Source: Lentilitoribacter sp. Alg239-R112 (GTDB lineage: Bacteria > Pseudomonadota > Alphaproteobacteria > Rhizobiales > Rhizobiaceae). From it: a stretch of DNA of 64,000 bases. Below, one piece after another: positions 47,447-56,700 of this stretch. The notes beneath the pieces were generated by a model. It saw nothing but the letters and a program-made list of their open reading frames with translations, searched no databases and was not told where the DNA came from. The position numbers and the translations under genes were made by a program. The stretch's first letter is position 1; every line of letters starts with the position of its first letter. Location of the stretch: contig NZ_LS999835.1 of assembly GCF_900537175.1 (NCBI RefSeq), positions 124,001-188,000 of the forward strand, read 5' to 3'.

Positions 47447-48517
47447 TCAGGAACTCAATTTTTGTGAGAGATCTATCATCCGTTGGACTGATAAACGTGC
47501 TTTTGCGGAAATAGCCGGATCGAGCTCAATCTGATGGTCCATTGTGTGTAAAGAATATAGTATTTTCTCAAGTGTGATCTTCTTCATGTAGGGACACATG
47601 TTACATGGTTTGGCAAACTCCACCTCTGGCAATTGATCTGCTATATTGGATGCCATAGAGCATTCTGTCACAAGCATGGCCTTTGCCGGATTGTGATCGT
47701 GCACCCATTTGACAATACCACTGGTTGATCCGGTGAAGTCAGCTTCAGCCACAACGTCGGGGGTGCATTCTGGGTGAGCAATGATTTTCACTTCTGGATC
47801 ATAACGCCGATAAGACCGCAGATCATCTGCGGTATAAAGTTCGTGAACAATACAGGATCCCGGCCAGAAAACGATCTCCTTTTTTGACTGATTTGCGACA
47901 TTTTGAGCCAGAAATTTATCCGGTGTCATAATAACTGTATCGCCTTCCATTGCGTCCACTATTTGCAATGCGTTTGCGGAAGTACAACAGATGTCGGAAG
48001 CTGCTTTGACTTCCGCTGTGGTATTTACATAAGATACCACAGCCGCGCCGGGATACTTATCACGCATTTCTTGCACACCATCTGCGGTAATACTTTCAGC
48101 CAGAGAACATCCAGCTTCCATATCCGGCATAAGAACGATCTTTTCAGGGCTAAGAATTTTGGATGTTTCTGCCATGAAATGCACACCAGCTTGCACGATA
48201 ATATCGGCATCTACTTCAGTTGCCTTTATAGCGAGCTGAAGGCTGTCTCCGGCAAAATCCGATACGCCGTGAAATATCTCAGGTGTCATATAATTATGGC
48301 CAAGTATGACCGCGTTTCGCTCTTTCTTTAACTCGTTTATTGCCTTCACATAAGGTGCGTAAATAGCCCATTCCGGCGGAGTTACAACACGTTTCATCCG
48401 ATCATAAATATCCTGCATCGATGTTGCCAATTCAAGTGAAGGTGCAAGATCGTAGTGGTCGGCGAGTGAGGTGTTCAAGGGTAAAGAATTAGACAAGTCG
48501 TACTCTCCAGATATCAT
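47447..48517 (-). CDS. nadA: Quinolinate synthase
   Basis: NadA condenses iminoaspartate with dihydroxyacetone phosphate to quinolinate using a [4Fe-4S] cluster. Its three cluster cysteines appear in DICCTSANALQI, the LVTECSMASNI region and CNMCPYMKK. VILGHNYMTPEI, FMAETSKIL and AHPECTPDVV are further family motifs. The 356 residues match the alphaproteobacterial type. It is the first gene of the leftward nad-pan cluster. Confidence 0.96.
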   Translation of the reverse strand: MISGEYDLSNSLPLNTSLADHYDLAPSLELATSMQDIYDRMKRVVTPPEWAIYAPYVKAINELKKERNAVILGHNYMTPEIFHGVSDFAGDSLQLAIKATEVDADIIVQAGVHFMAETSKILSPEKIVLMPDMEAGCSLAESITADGVQEMRDKYPGAAVVSYVNTTAEVKAASDICCTSANALQIVDAMEGDTVIMTPDKFLAQNVANQSKKEIVFWPGSCIVHELYTADDLRSYRRYDPEVKIIAHPECTPDVVAEADFTGSTSGIVKWVHDHNPAKAMLVTECSMASNIADQLPEVEFAKPCNMCPYMKKITLEKILYSLHTMDHQIELDPAISAKARLSVQRMIDLSQKLSS

Positions 48518-48835
48518 AATGGCTTTCTTGTAGAGCGTTTTTCGTTAGAGGCCTACCCTAAGCCGCCGTCTCATTTGGCATTATCCACCCAGTACTTGTA
48601 CCTAGAGTGGTTTTCTCTAGAAGGGTGATAATAATGTGAGTTTATTATTGTTGTTATTTGTGATCAAAATACTAGAAGGCTTATAACCGCAAGAAATTTG
48701 ACAATTCAAATTCTGATGCGCATATGCATGATGAAGTGGCGCATAAACAGCGTAATATGGAGCCGCAGAAATCCAAACGCACTAAATTTTCGGATCCATT
48801 GGAACGTAAAAGTGCTAAGAAATAGGGCTTGATCT
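48518..48835. promoter_or_regulatory. Divergent nadA/rsmB intergenic region
   Basis: These 318 bases must contain the promoter of the nadA operon. A GTACTTGTAC element, two GTAC palindromes separated by TT (near 48592-48601), sits within an imperfect inverted repeat flanked by CCAC and GTGG. It could be an operator, for example for an NAD-pathway repressor, but I cannot confirm a match to any published motif. A small Lys/Arg-rich open frame lies at the right-hand end. Confidence 0.4.
48724..48825 (+). CDS. Possible small basic protein upstream of rsmB
   Basis: A 33-codon ATG frame encoding a Lys/Arg-rich peptide (MHDEVAHKQRNMEPQKSKRT, then KFSDPLERKSAKK) ends 10 bases before the rsmB start. 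No convincing ribosome-binding site precedes it and I recognise no family. It may be a spurious frame, a leader peptide or a degraded remnant. Confidence 0.2.
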   Translation: MHDEVAHKQRNMEPQKSKRTKFSDPLERKSAKK

Positions 48836-50182
48836 TTGGCACATAAATCCGGTGCGGAAAAATCTGAATTAATCAAACCAGGTTTAGCGACACGCGTTGC
48901 AGCGACAAAACTTTTGTCCGCAATTATTGATAAAAAAACATCTATGGATGGCCTTTTGGATTCAAAAGGTGGTAATCCAAGTTATCTTGTTCTTTCGCAA
49001 CAGGATCGTCTTCTGGTGAAAGCTATATTACTTTCAACATTGCGCAATTATGGCATTATCGATGCTTTTATTGATAAGCTTTTGGAAAGTCCGCTCCCTG
49101 GTGGCGCAGTGTCATTGCGCCATATTTTGCGTGTTGGCGCAGCGCAAATCTTGTTTTTAGATATTCCCGATCATTCTGCAGTGGATCTGAGCGTTGAACA
49201 GGCTAATGCCGATCCGCGAAACAGAAGATTCGCCAATCTAACAAATGCTATTTTGCGGCGTATGTCTCGCGAGAAAAAGAAGCGTATGCCTGGGCTTATT
49301 CATAAATCTATTAATCTACCAACTTGGTTTTACGATCGGTTAGTAACATCTTATGGTGATGAGCAAGCGCAAGACATAGCAAAGACAATATCGACACCCG
49401 CACCAGTCGATATTACTGTTAAAAGTGATGCTCAGGGTTGGGCGGAGAGGCTTGGCGGAAAAGCCTTGACGGATAGTTCTGTCCGGCTTGAGACGATTTC
49501 TGGTGCTATTCCTTCACTTGATGGTTTTGAAGACGGTGAATGGTGGGTTCAGGATGTGGCTGCGAGTTTGCCCGCAAAATTATTTGGTGATCTAACAGGT
49601 AAACGAGTGATTGATCTCTGCGCTGCACCGGGTGGCAAAACGGCGCAATTGATTATGGCCGGAGGACGCGTAACAGCGCTTGATCGTTCAAAAAATCGCC
49701 TTAATCGTTTGAACGAAAACCTATCTCGTCTAAAGTTTTCTGCTGACCTTAAATTGGGCAAGATGGAAGCTTTCGAGACAGATGACTTATATGATGCTGC
49801 GCTATTAGATGCGCCTTGTTCGTCTACGGGAACCATCAGGCGTCATCCTGATGTTGTGTGGACTAAGTCTGAAGAGGATATAGGCTTCTTAGCGAATTTG
49901 CAGTTTAAGTTACTCGAGCACAGTTTAACATTGGTAAAGCCCGGTGGGCAGATTATCTTTTCTAATTGTTCGATGGAGTTAGATGAAGGTGAAAAGATGC
50001 TTGAAGCATTTTTAGAGAAGAATAGTGACAAGGTAAAACTTGAAAAAATTGATGCTAACTTATGCCCAGGTTTTGAGGAGGCCATTGCTTCATCGGGTAT
50101 TTTGCGTACGACACCGAACTTTAAAATTGGTGATGAAAAAGGCGTCGATGGGTTTTTTGCAGCCAGCTTGCGCGTAATTTAG
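48836..50182 (+). CDS. rsmB: 16S rRNA (cytosine967-C5)-methyltransferase RsmB
   Basis: RsmB (Fmu/Sun) methylates C967 of 16S rRNA. The 448-residue protein has an N-terminal NusB-like RNA-binding domain (SAIIDKKTSMDGLL to VEQANADPRNRRFANLTNAILRR) and a Rossmann methyltransferase domain with VIDLCAAPGGKTAQL, the motif IV Cys in DAPCSSTGTIRRHPDVVW and the motif VI Cys in SNCSMELDEGE. The start is a TTG at 48836 with an AGGG upstream. It heads the rsmB-heparinase-purH run seen in rhizobia. Confidence 0.94.
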   Translation: MAHKSGAEKSELIKPGLATRVAATKLLSAIIDKKTSMDGLLDSKGGNPSYLVLSQQDRLLVKAILLSTLRNYGIIDAFIDKLLESPLPGGAVSLRHILRVGAAQILFLDIPDHSAVDLSVEQANADPRNRRFANLTNAILRRMSREKKKRMPGLIHKSINLPTWFYDRLVTSYGDEQAQDIAKTISTPAPVDITVKSDAQGWAERLGGKALTDSSVRLETISGAIPSLDGFEDGEWWVQDVAASLPAKLFGDLTGKRVIDLCAAPGGKTAQLIMAGGRVTALDRSKNRLNRLNENLSRLKFSADLKLGKMEAFETDDLYDAALLDAPCSSTGTIRRHPDVVWTKSEEDIGFLANLQFKLLEHSLTLVKPGGQIIFSNCSMELDEGEKMLEAFLEKNSDKVKLEKIDANLCPGFEEAIASSGILRTTPNFKIGDEKGVDGFFAASLRVI

Positions 50183-50304
50183 GCAATATCCTATTGGTAT
50201 TTAATACATTTTTGCTTAAAACGTCTACTAAATTAAGAGCGTTTACTATTTGAGTAGGGATGAATTTCAGGTTTATTTTTGAATGTAGGCTTGAATTTAG
50301 GTTG

Positions 50305-51990
50305 ATGAGGATAATGTCAGGCTTTGGCCGTATAATTGGATTGGTAATGAGACGAGCTTGGCGACGTTTGCGCCAGGCTGTTTCATATATTGTGCGAAAT
50401 CCGCTGAGTACGTCAAACCAAAATCCAACTCGCTTGGTTGTTGCACCGGTAGATTTGCGGCAAGCAGATGTATTTGTGGCAAGCGAAATTATTGAGGGTC
50501 GATTTCCTCTCGCTGGTACCGCTTTTGATGCAAATGGCAAAAACCCATTTCTTGAAAATACCACTAACACTGACTTCAGGCATAAGTTGCATGCTTTTAG
50601 GTGGCTTAGACACTTGCGTGTCAGTGATGATCTGTGTGCAGGTCATCGTGCAATGCAGTTAACTGATGAATGGATGGCATCTCATTTAAATAAAATGAGT
50701 GGTTATGCATGGGAATTGGAGACTGCAACCCAAAGGCTAATTGCGTTTCTTTCTCATTCGCCCATTATTCTGCAAAAAGCTGAGCAGGATTTTTATCAAC
50801 GGTTTCTCTACTGTATTGCACAGCATGTCCGTTATTTGCGACGTGTTGTGCCAGCACAAGAGCGAAATGCTGCACGGCTTAAGGTCAGAATAGCTCTTGC
50901 TATGTCTAGTATTTGTCTTCCTTCATCAAAGACCTATATTCGCATTAATGCTGCTGCATTGGAGCAGGAATTAGATAAGCAGATCTTACCCGATGGGGGG
51001 CATGTTTCCAGAAATCCACAAGTCTTAATGGATTTACTTGCCGATCTTTTGCCGTTGCGCCAAACCTATTTGAACCTTAATCAAGCTGTACCAGAAAATC
51101 TGCTGGACGTTATGGACCAGATGTTTGCGGCTTTGCGGTTCTTCAGGCATTCCAGTGGAGATATAGCTTTATTTAATGGGTCTAATTACGTGTCGGCAAA
51201 CTATTTAATGTCGATTTTGCAGAATGATGAAAAAACCAAGGAAAATCAATCGAATCTACGTGATAGCGGTTATGTTCGTTTAGATGCCGCAAGATCTGTT
51301 ATATTATCAGATGTTGGTCATGCTCCCAAAGGTGAGTTATCCAAAGATGCTCATGCTGGATGTCTATCATTTGAATTTTCTTCCGGCGCTAATCGATTGG
51401 TTGTTAATTCCGGATACCCAACATATAGGCAAAAAGATTATGGTGAATTTTCACGGCTGACTGCCGCACATTCAACATTGATTGTAAATGATACTTCATC
51501 GGCGCGATTATCGTCTTCCAAAATTGTTGGGCCGATAATCATTCAAGAACCCAGTATTATAACATGTGAAAATGAGTTGAATGACGAAGAGATAGGTTTT
51601 ACAGCTTCACATGATGGTTATGCACGAGAATTTAACATTATTCATAAACGACAGTTACGATTAAAAAATGATGGTCAGTTATTCTCTGGGCTGGACACTA
51701 TTGAATCAGTAAAATCCGGCGAAATTGCAAATCAACCAATCGTTATTCGTTTTCATATTCACCCTTCTGTTGAAATTAGCCAATCAGAAAATGGGATGAT
51801 ATTTTTGTCGACAAAAGATGGAGAACGTTGGGCATTTACCTCAACGGTTAAAGCTAATGTTGAAAAGGATATTTTCTTTTCGGAATTACTTGGACCCGTA
51901 AATAGCCAGCAGATCACACTGTCTTTTATAACAGACCAAGAGCGTAAAGTGGCGTGGATATTTAAAGCTTTGCATACATCATATATATGA
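50305..51990 (+). CDS. Heparinase II/III-like protein
   Basis: A roughly 560-residue protein with an N-terminal alpha-helical alginate-lyase-like region and a C-terminal heparinase II/III beta domain. The stretch GHAPKGELSKDAHAGCLSFEFSSGANRLVVNSGYPTYR is typical of the family found between rsmB and purH in Rhizobiales. It has no clear signal peptide; the N terminus is basic and amphipathic. The substrate is unknown and may be an endogenous polysaccharide. ATG 50305 and 50314 are both plausible starts; an earlier one at 50260 lacks support. Confidence 0.88.
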   Translation: MRIMSGFGRIIGLVMRRAWRRLRQAVSYIVRNPLSTSNQNPTRLVVAPVDLRQADVFVASEIIEGRFPLAGTAFDANGKNPFLENTTNTDFRHKLHAFRWLRHLRVSDDLCAGHRAMQLTDEWMASHLNKMSGYAWELETATQRLIAFLSHSPIILQKAEQDFYQRFLYCIAQHVRYLRRVVPAQERNAARLKVRIALAMSSICLPSSKTYIRINAAALEQELDKQILPDGGHVSRNPQVLMDLLADLLPLRQTYLNLNQAVPENLLDVMDQMFAALRFFRHSSGDIALFNGSNYVSANYLMSILQNDEKTKENQSNLRDSGYVRLDAARSVILSDVGHAPKGELSKDAHAGCLSFEFSSGANRLVVNSGYPTYRQKDYGEFSRLTAAHSTLIVNDTSSARLSSSKIVGPIIIQEPSIITCENELNDEEIGFTASHDGYAREFNIIHKRQLRLKNDGQLFSGLDTIESVKSGEIANQPIVIRFHIHPSVEISQSENGMIFLSTKDGERWAFTSTVKANVEKDIFFSELLGPVNSQQITLSFITDQERKVAWIFKALHTSYI

Positions 51991-52103
51991 ACATTTTGGT
52001 GCCGGCTGTTTTCTTATTCAAGCCAGTGTGCTAACCGAGCCCGCAACTTCATTTATCTTCCGTCTGGCAATCATATTGCTAAGGTCAATTAGAAAGCTAA
52101 GAA

Positions 52104-53726
52104 ATGGCTGGTCATATCCAATCGAAAAAACACATTGCACCCGAACTTGTACGAGTTAAAAGAGCATTACTATCCGTTTTTGATAAAACTGGAGTTATTG
52201 AGCTTGCTCAAAAACTATCAGATCATGGAGTAGAGCTCTTATCAACTGGCGGTACTGCGAAAGCACTCAAAGACGCTGGTCTTGCGTGTAAAGATATTTC
52301 TGAGATTACGAACTTTCCAGAGATAATGGACGGGCGTGTAAAAACACTTCACCCGAATGTTCATGGTGGATTATTGGCCATTCGTGATGATAAAGATCAT
52401 GCCGCTTCAATGGACGAACATGGTATTGTTGATATTGATATGGCGGTGATAAACCTTTACCCCTTTGAAGAAGTTCGCTTCTCAGGAGGTGATTATCCCA
52501 CGACGGTTGAAAATATCGATATTGGCGGCCCAGCAATGCTTCGAGCTGCTGCGAAAAACCATGCCTATGTTACGGTTGTTTCCAGTCCACAGGATTATGA
52601 TCGTATTGGACAGATGTTGGATCAAAATGATGGTCAAATACCATTTGAGCTTCGAAAAGAATTAGCGGCACTTACGTATGCCCGGACTGCGGCTTATGAT
52701 AGTGCTGTTTCATCATGGTTCGCTCAGGAATTGGGTTTGGAAAATCCGCGTCATTGTGCATTTGGTGGCACATTGAAAGACGTTATGCGTTACGGTGAAA
52801 ACCCACATCAGTCTGCTGGTTTTTATGTCACTGGCGAACAGCGCCCCGGTGTTGCAACTGCGCAATTGCTTCAGGGTAAGCAACTTTCATACAATAATAT
52901 CAATGACACTGATGCAGCTTTTGAGCTGATAGGTGAATTTGATCCTGACCGGACAGCAGCTTGCGCGATTATCAAGCATGCAAACCCTTGTGGTGTTAGC
53001 GAAGCTGCGACGTTGAAGGATGCATATTTACAAGCGTTTGCATGTGATTCTACATCAGCATTTGGCGGGATTGTTGCGTTTAACCGAGAGCTGGATGCGG
53101 ATACGGCGAAAGAGATTATCAAAATTTTTACAGAGGTTATCATCGCGCCATCTGTTAGCGCGGAGGCGAAAGAGATTATTTCTGCTAAGAAAAATTTGCG
53201 CCTTCTAGTAACAGGCGGTCTGCCAGATCCACGCGCAAAGGGCATGACAGCAAAAACTGTTGCCGGCGGTATGCTCGTTCAAAACAGGGATGCAGGAAAC
53301 GTTGACGATGTAGACTTGAAAATTGTCACTAAGCGTGCTCCGACAGAGATTGAACTTGCCGATCTTAAGTTCGCTTTCCGCGTGGGCAAACATGTAAAGT
53401 CTAATGCCATTATTTATGTAAAAGAGGGTGCAACAGTTGGGATTGGCGCTGGCCAAATGAGCCGTGTAGATTCATCACGCATCGCAGCTCGAAAAGCACA
53501 AGATGCAGCAGATGCAATTGGTGCTTCAGAACCACAAACCAAAGGTAGTGTAGTTGCATCGGATGCATTTTTCCCATTTGCTGATGGTTTAATCTCAGCT
53601 ATCGAAGCCGGTGCAACCGCAGTTATTCAGCCAGGTGGCTCTATGCGTGATGACGAAGTCATTGCCGCGGCAGATGAAGCAGGTATTGCAATGGTCTTTA
53701 CGGGAATGCGCCATTTCCGCCATTAA
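52104..53726 (+). CDS. purH: Bifunctional AICAR transformylase/IMP cyclohydrolase
   Basis: PurH performs the last two steps of IMP synthesis. The 540-residue protein has the N-terminal cyclohydrolase domain ([45 protein letters not shown]) and the C-terminal transformylase with the catalytic KHANPCG and [17 protein letters not shown]. It ends FTGMRHFRH, the exact family C terminus. The AICAR consumed here is released in part by HisF in this window. Confidence 0.97.
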   Translation: MAGHIQSKKHIAPELVRVKRALLSVFDKTGVIELAQKLSDHGVELLSTGGTAKALKDAGLACKDISEITNFPEIMDGRVKTLHPNVHGGLLAIRDDKDHAASMDEHGIVDIDMAVINLYPFEEVRFSGGDYPTTVENIDIGGPAMLRAAAKNHAYVTVVSSPQDYDRIGQMLDQNDGQIPFELRKELAALTYARTAAYDSAVSSWFAQELGLENPRHCAFGGTLKDVMRYGENPHQSAGFYVTGEQRPGVATAQLLQGKQLSYNNINDTDAAFELIGEFDPDRTAACAIIKHANPCGVSEAATLKDAYLQAFACDSTSAFGGIVAFNRELDADTAKEIIKIFTEVIIAPSVSAEAKEIISAKKNLRLLVTGGLPDPRAKGMTAKTVAGGMLVQNRDAGNVDDVDLKIVTKRAPTEIELADLKFAFRVGKHVKSNAIIYVKEGATVGIGAGQMSRVDSSRIAARKAQDAADAIGASEPQTKGSVVASDAFFPFADGLISAIEAGATAVIQPGGSMRDDEVIAAADEAGIAMVFTGMRHFRH

Positions 53727-53755
53727 TAGACCAGATATGAATTCTCACCGGAGCA

Positions 53756-56700
53756 TTAGCTCCGTGCGAGATCATTTATGACGCCTGATGCAATAGTAAG
53801 TTTGGCCGCAGTCGCTTGGCCACTTTCTATAATATCGTTGATTAAGCTTGCTGCTTGAACAATTTTTACATTGTTTTGTTCTGCCCAAAGTTTCGCTGGA
53901 TCCGGTTTTTTAGCAAATGCTTCAAGGGCGTTTATTGTCATTGTCCGGCGTGCTTGTGAAATTTCATTTAGGCTTCTTGATAGCGCCAATATATCATAAT
54001 GATCAGTCATGGTAGCATTATCAGCTGCGGTCAGAATCTTACCGATCTGTAGTGTTTCGGTGATCGCGAAGAATGTTGCCGCTGTTTTTTCAAGGTCAGT
54101 TTTTGTTGTAGTTGCTACCTGATTGATCTCCGGTATTAAAACACGTGTTTCAAGTTCAGCAATATCTTTTGCAAGTTTTCTGGGCACCGACAGGTTTTGT
54201 AGTTTATCTTTTATTTGTTCAATATGTGTACTGATGAATTCAGGTAGATGATCTGTTATTTTAGGTGAAAGTGCTTCAAAGGCTTTCTGCATTTCAATGA
54301 CACTGGTACTTAAGTCACCTGCAAATGCATTGGTTTTAATTGCCCAACTAGATGTTTTAATAAGAGCATTGCAGGTTTTGAAATAAAGCATATTTTGCTC
54401 ATGGCCACCAAGCCTGTTATCTAGTGCATCTATTGCAGCAAATATCTGCTTAAAGAATAGACCATCCCTTGATAATATGTATGATTTTACAATATCTGAC
54501 GCACTTGCTCCTGTGTGTTCCTGCATCTTGGAGATATAAGAAGGTCCGCCACGATTGATTGCGTCATTGATAATCACAGTAGAAATAATTTCGCGTTTCA
54601 AACGGTGAGCTTCAATGTCTCCTAAGTGATTAGTCAGCATTTTTTTAGGGAAATAGCCATTAAGTGTATCATTAAAGTACGTATCATCGGGTAAGGAACT
54701 GGCAATAACCTCATCAAAGAGTACTATTTTGGAATAGGATAAGAGGACGCCAATTTCGGGTCTTGTGAGTGATTTCCCAGCCGCTAATCGTTCTTGCATT
54801 TCCTGATCATCAGGCAGTGTTTCAACTGTGCGATTCAGTAAGCCGTCTGCCTCTAATGTGGACATAAGTCGAGCTAGCTCGTCGCCAGCTGCCACGCCAT
54901 TGCGCTCCACAAGCGATATAGCTAATGTTTGAAGGTAATTGTTGCGCAATACTAGTTTGGATACATCATTGGTCATCGATGATAACAGGCGATTTCGTTT
55001 AGGCAACGTTAGCCTGTCTTCGCGCATTGCATTTGCCAGAGCAATTTTGATATTTACCTCGACGTCAGAGGAATTAACGCCTGCCGAGTTGTCAATCGCA
55101 TCCGAATTACAACGGCCACCCGACGCAGCATAAGCAATACGTGCCTCTTGCGTGATGCCAAGATTAGCGCCCTCTCCTATTACTTTCGCACCAACTTCGG
55201 TGGCTATAATTCGGATTGGATCATTTGCACGATCACCAACCTCTGCGTCATTTTCGCTTACATCTCTGATATAAGTGCCGATGCCCCCAAACCATAAGAG
55301 ATCTACTGGTGCCTTTAAAATTGCTCGCAAGATATCATGTGGTGAAACATTTTTACCATTGATTTGAAGAAAGTCAGCGACCTCTTTGGTTAGGTTTACG
55401 GACTTTTCCTGCCGAGAAATTATCATGCCGCCTTTGGATAATAGCGACGTATCGTAGGATTGCCAAGATGAACGATCCAACTCAAACAAGCGCTTTCGTT
55501 CGATAAAGCTTGTATCGCAATCAGGATCTGGATCGATGAAGATGTCACGATGATCAAATGCAGCTTTTAGGCATATTTTCTTTGATAACAACATGCCGTT
55601 GCCAAACACATCACCCGACATGTCGCCAACACCGGAGACTGTAAATGGTTCAGACTGTATGTCGGTGTTCATTTCACGGAAATGGCGTTTAACAGCTTCC
55701 CATGCACCTTTGGCGGTAATGCCCATTTTTTTATGATCGTAACCAGCTGAACCACCCGATGCAAAAGCATCATCAAGCCAGAATCCGTGTTCCTGGCTGA
55801 TTGCATTTGCAGTATCAGAAAATGTTGCGGTCCCTTTATCTGCAGCCACGACAAAATACGGGTCATCGCCATCATGACGTATCGTATTCTTTGGCGGTAT
55901 AACTTTGGCACCAGTTAAGTTATCGGTGATTGATAACATGGTTGAAATAAAGAGCTTATAAGCTTCACGCCCGGCGTTAAAAATTGCATCTCGGTCTCCT
56001 CCTGCCGGGAGTTGTTTGGGATAGAACCCACCTTTTGAACCAACCGGCACAATAACAGCGTTTTTGACTTGTTGAGCTTTTACAAGACCTAGAACCTCTG
56101 TGCGATAATCTTCTCCTCTATCAGACCAACGAAGACCACCACGTGCAACTGGTCCAAATCTTAAATGCAGACCCTCAACATCGGCTCCATAAACAAATAT
56201 TTCGCGGAAAGGTACAGGTTCAGGCAATCCTTCGATCGCATTGGGATCAAATTTGAAGGCCAAAATTGGATTGCGGGCGCCATTCTGCATGATTTGGAAG
56301 TAATTTGAACGTAGTGTGCTCCATATGATATTTGAAAACCGTTTGATAATTTGATCATCATCAAGACTAGGCACTGTTTCTAGTTCGATATTGATATTGT
56401 TTTGGATATTACTCAATTCTGTTTCGCGAATTTCATCATGATGTGATGGATCAAAACGAGTATTAAATAAATCAAATAAGTAAGCCGTAATTTTAGGATA
56501 TCGAATGAGGCACTCGGCCATATACCGTTGTGAGTATGTAACACCTGCTTGTTTGAGATATCTTGCATAGGCACGTAAGACTTTGATTTCTGATATCGTA
56601 AGATTGGTTTGGGTAATAAGCCGGTTAAATGGATCGTTATCCACTTCACCGCTCCAAACAGTCAAGAATGCATCTTCTAATCGATCATGATCTTTATCGA

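Noticed and set aside
47903..48331. 142-codon frame antisense to nadA
   Set aside because: Cys/His-rich translation arises from the nadA complement; no independent support.
50121..50570. 149-codon antisense frame across the rsmB end and the heparinase-like start
   Set aside because: Overlaps two better-supported genes and has no recognisable domain or start signal.
53749..53764. CGGAGC/GCTCCG hairpin as a purH/gdh terminator
   Set aside because: Short stem, no T-run on either strand, and it contains the gdh stop codon in its loop.
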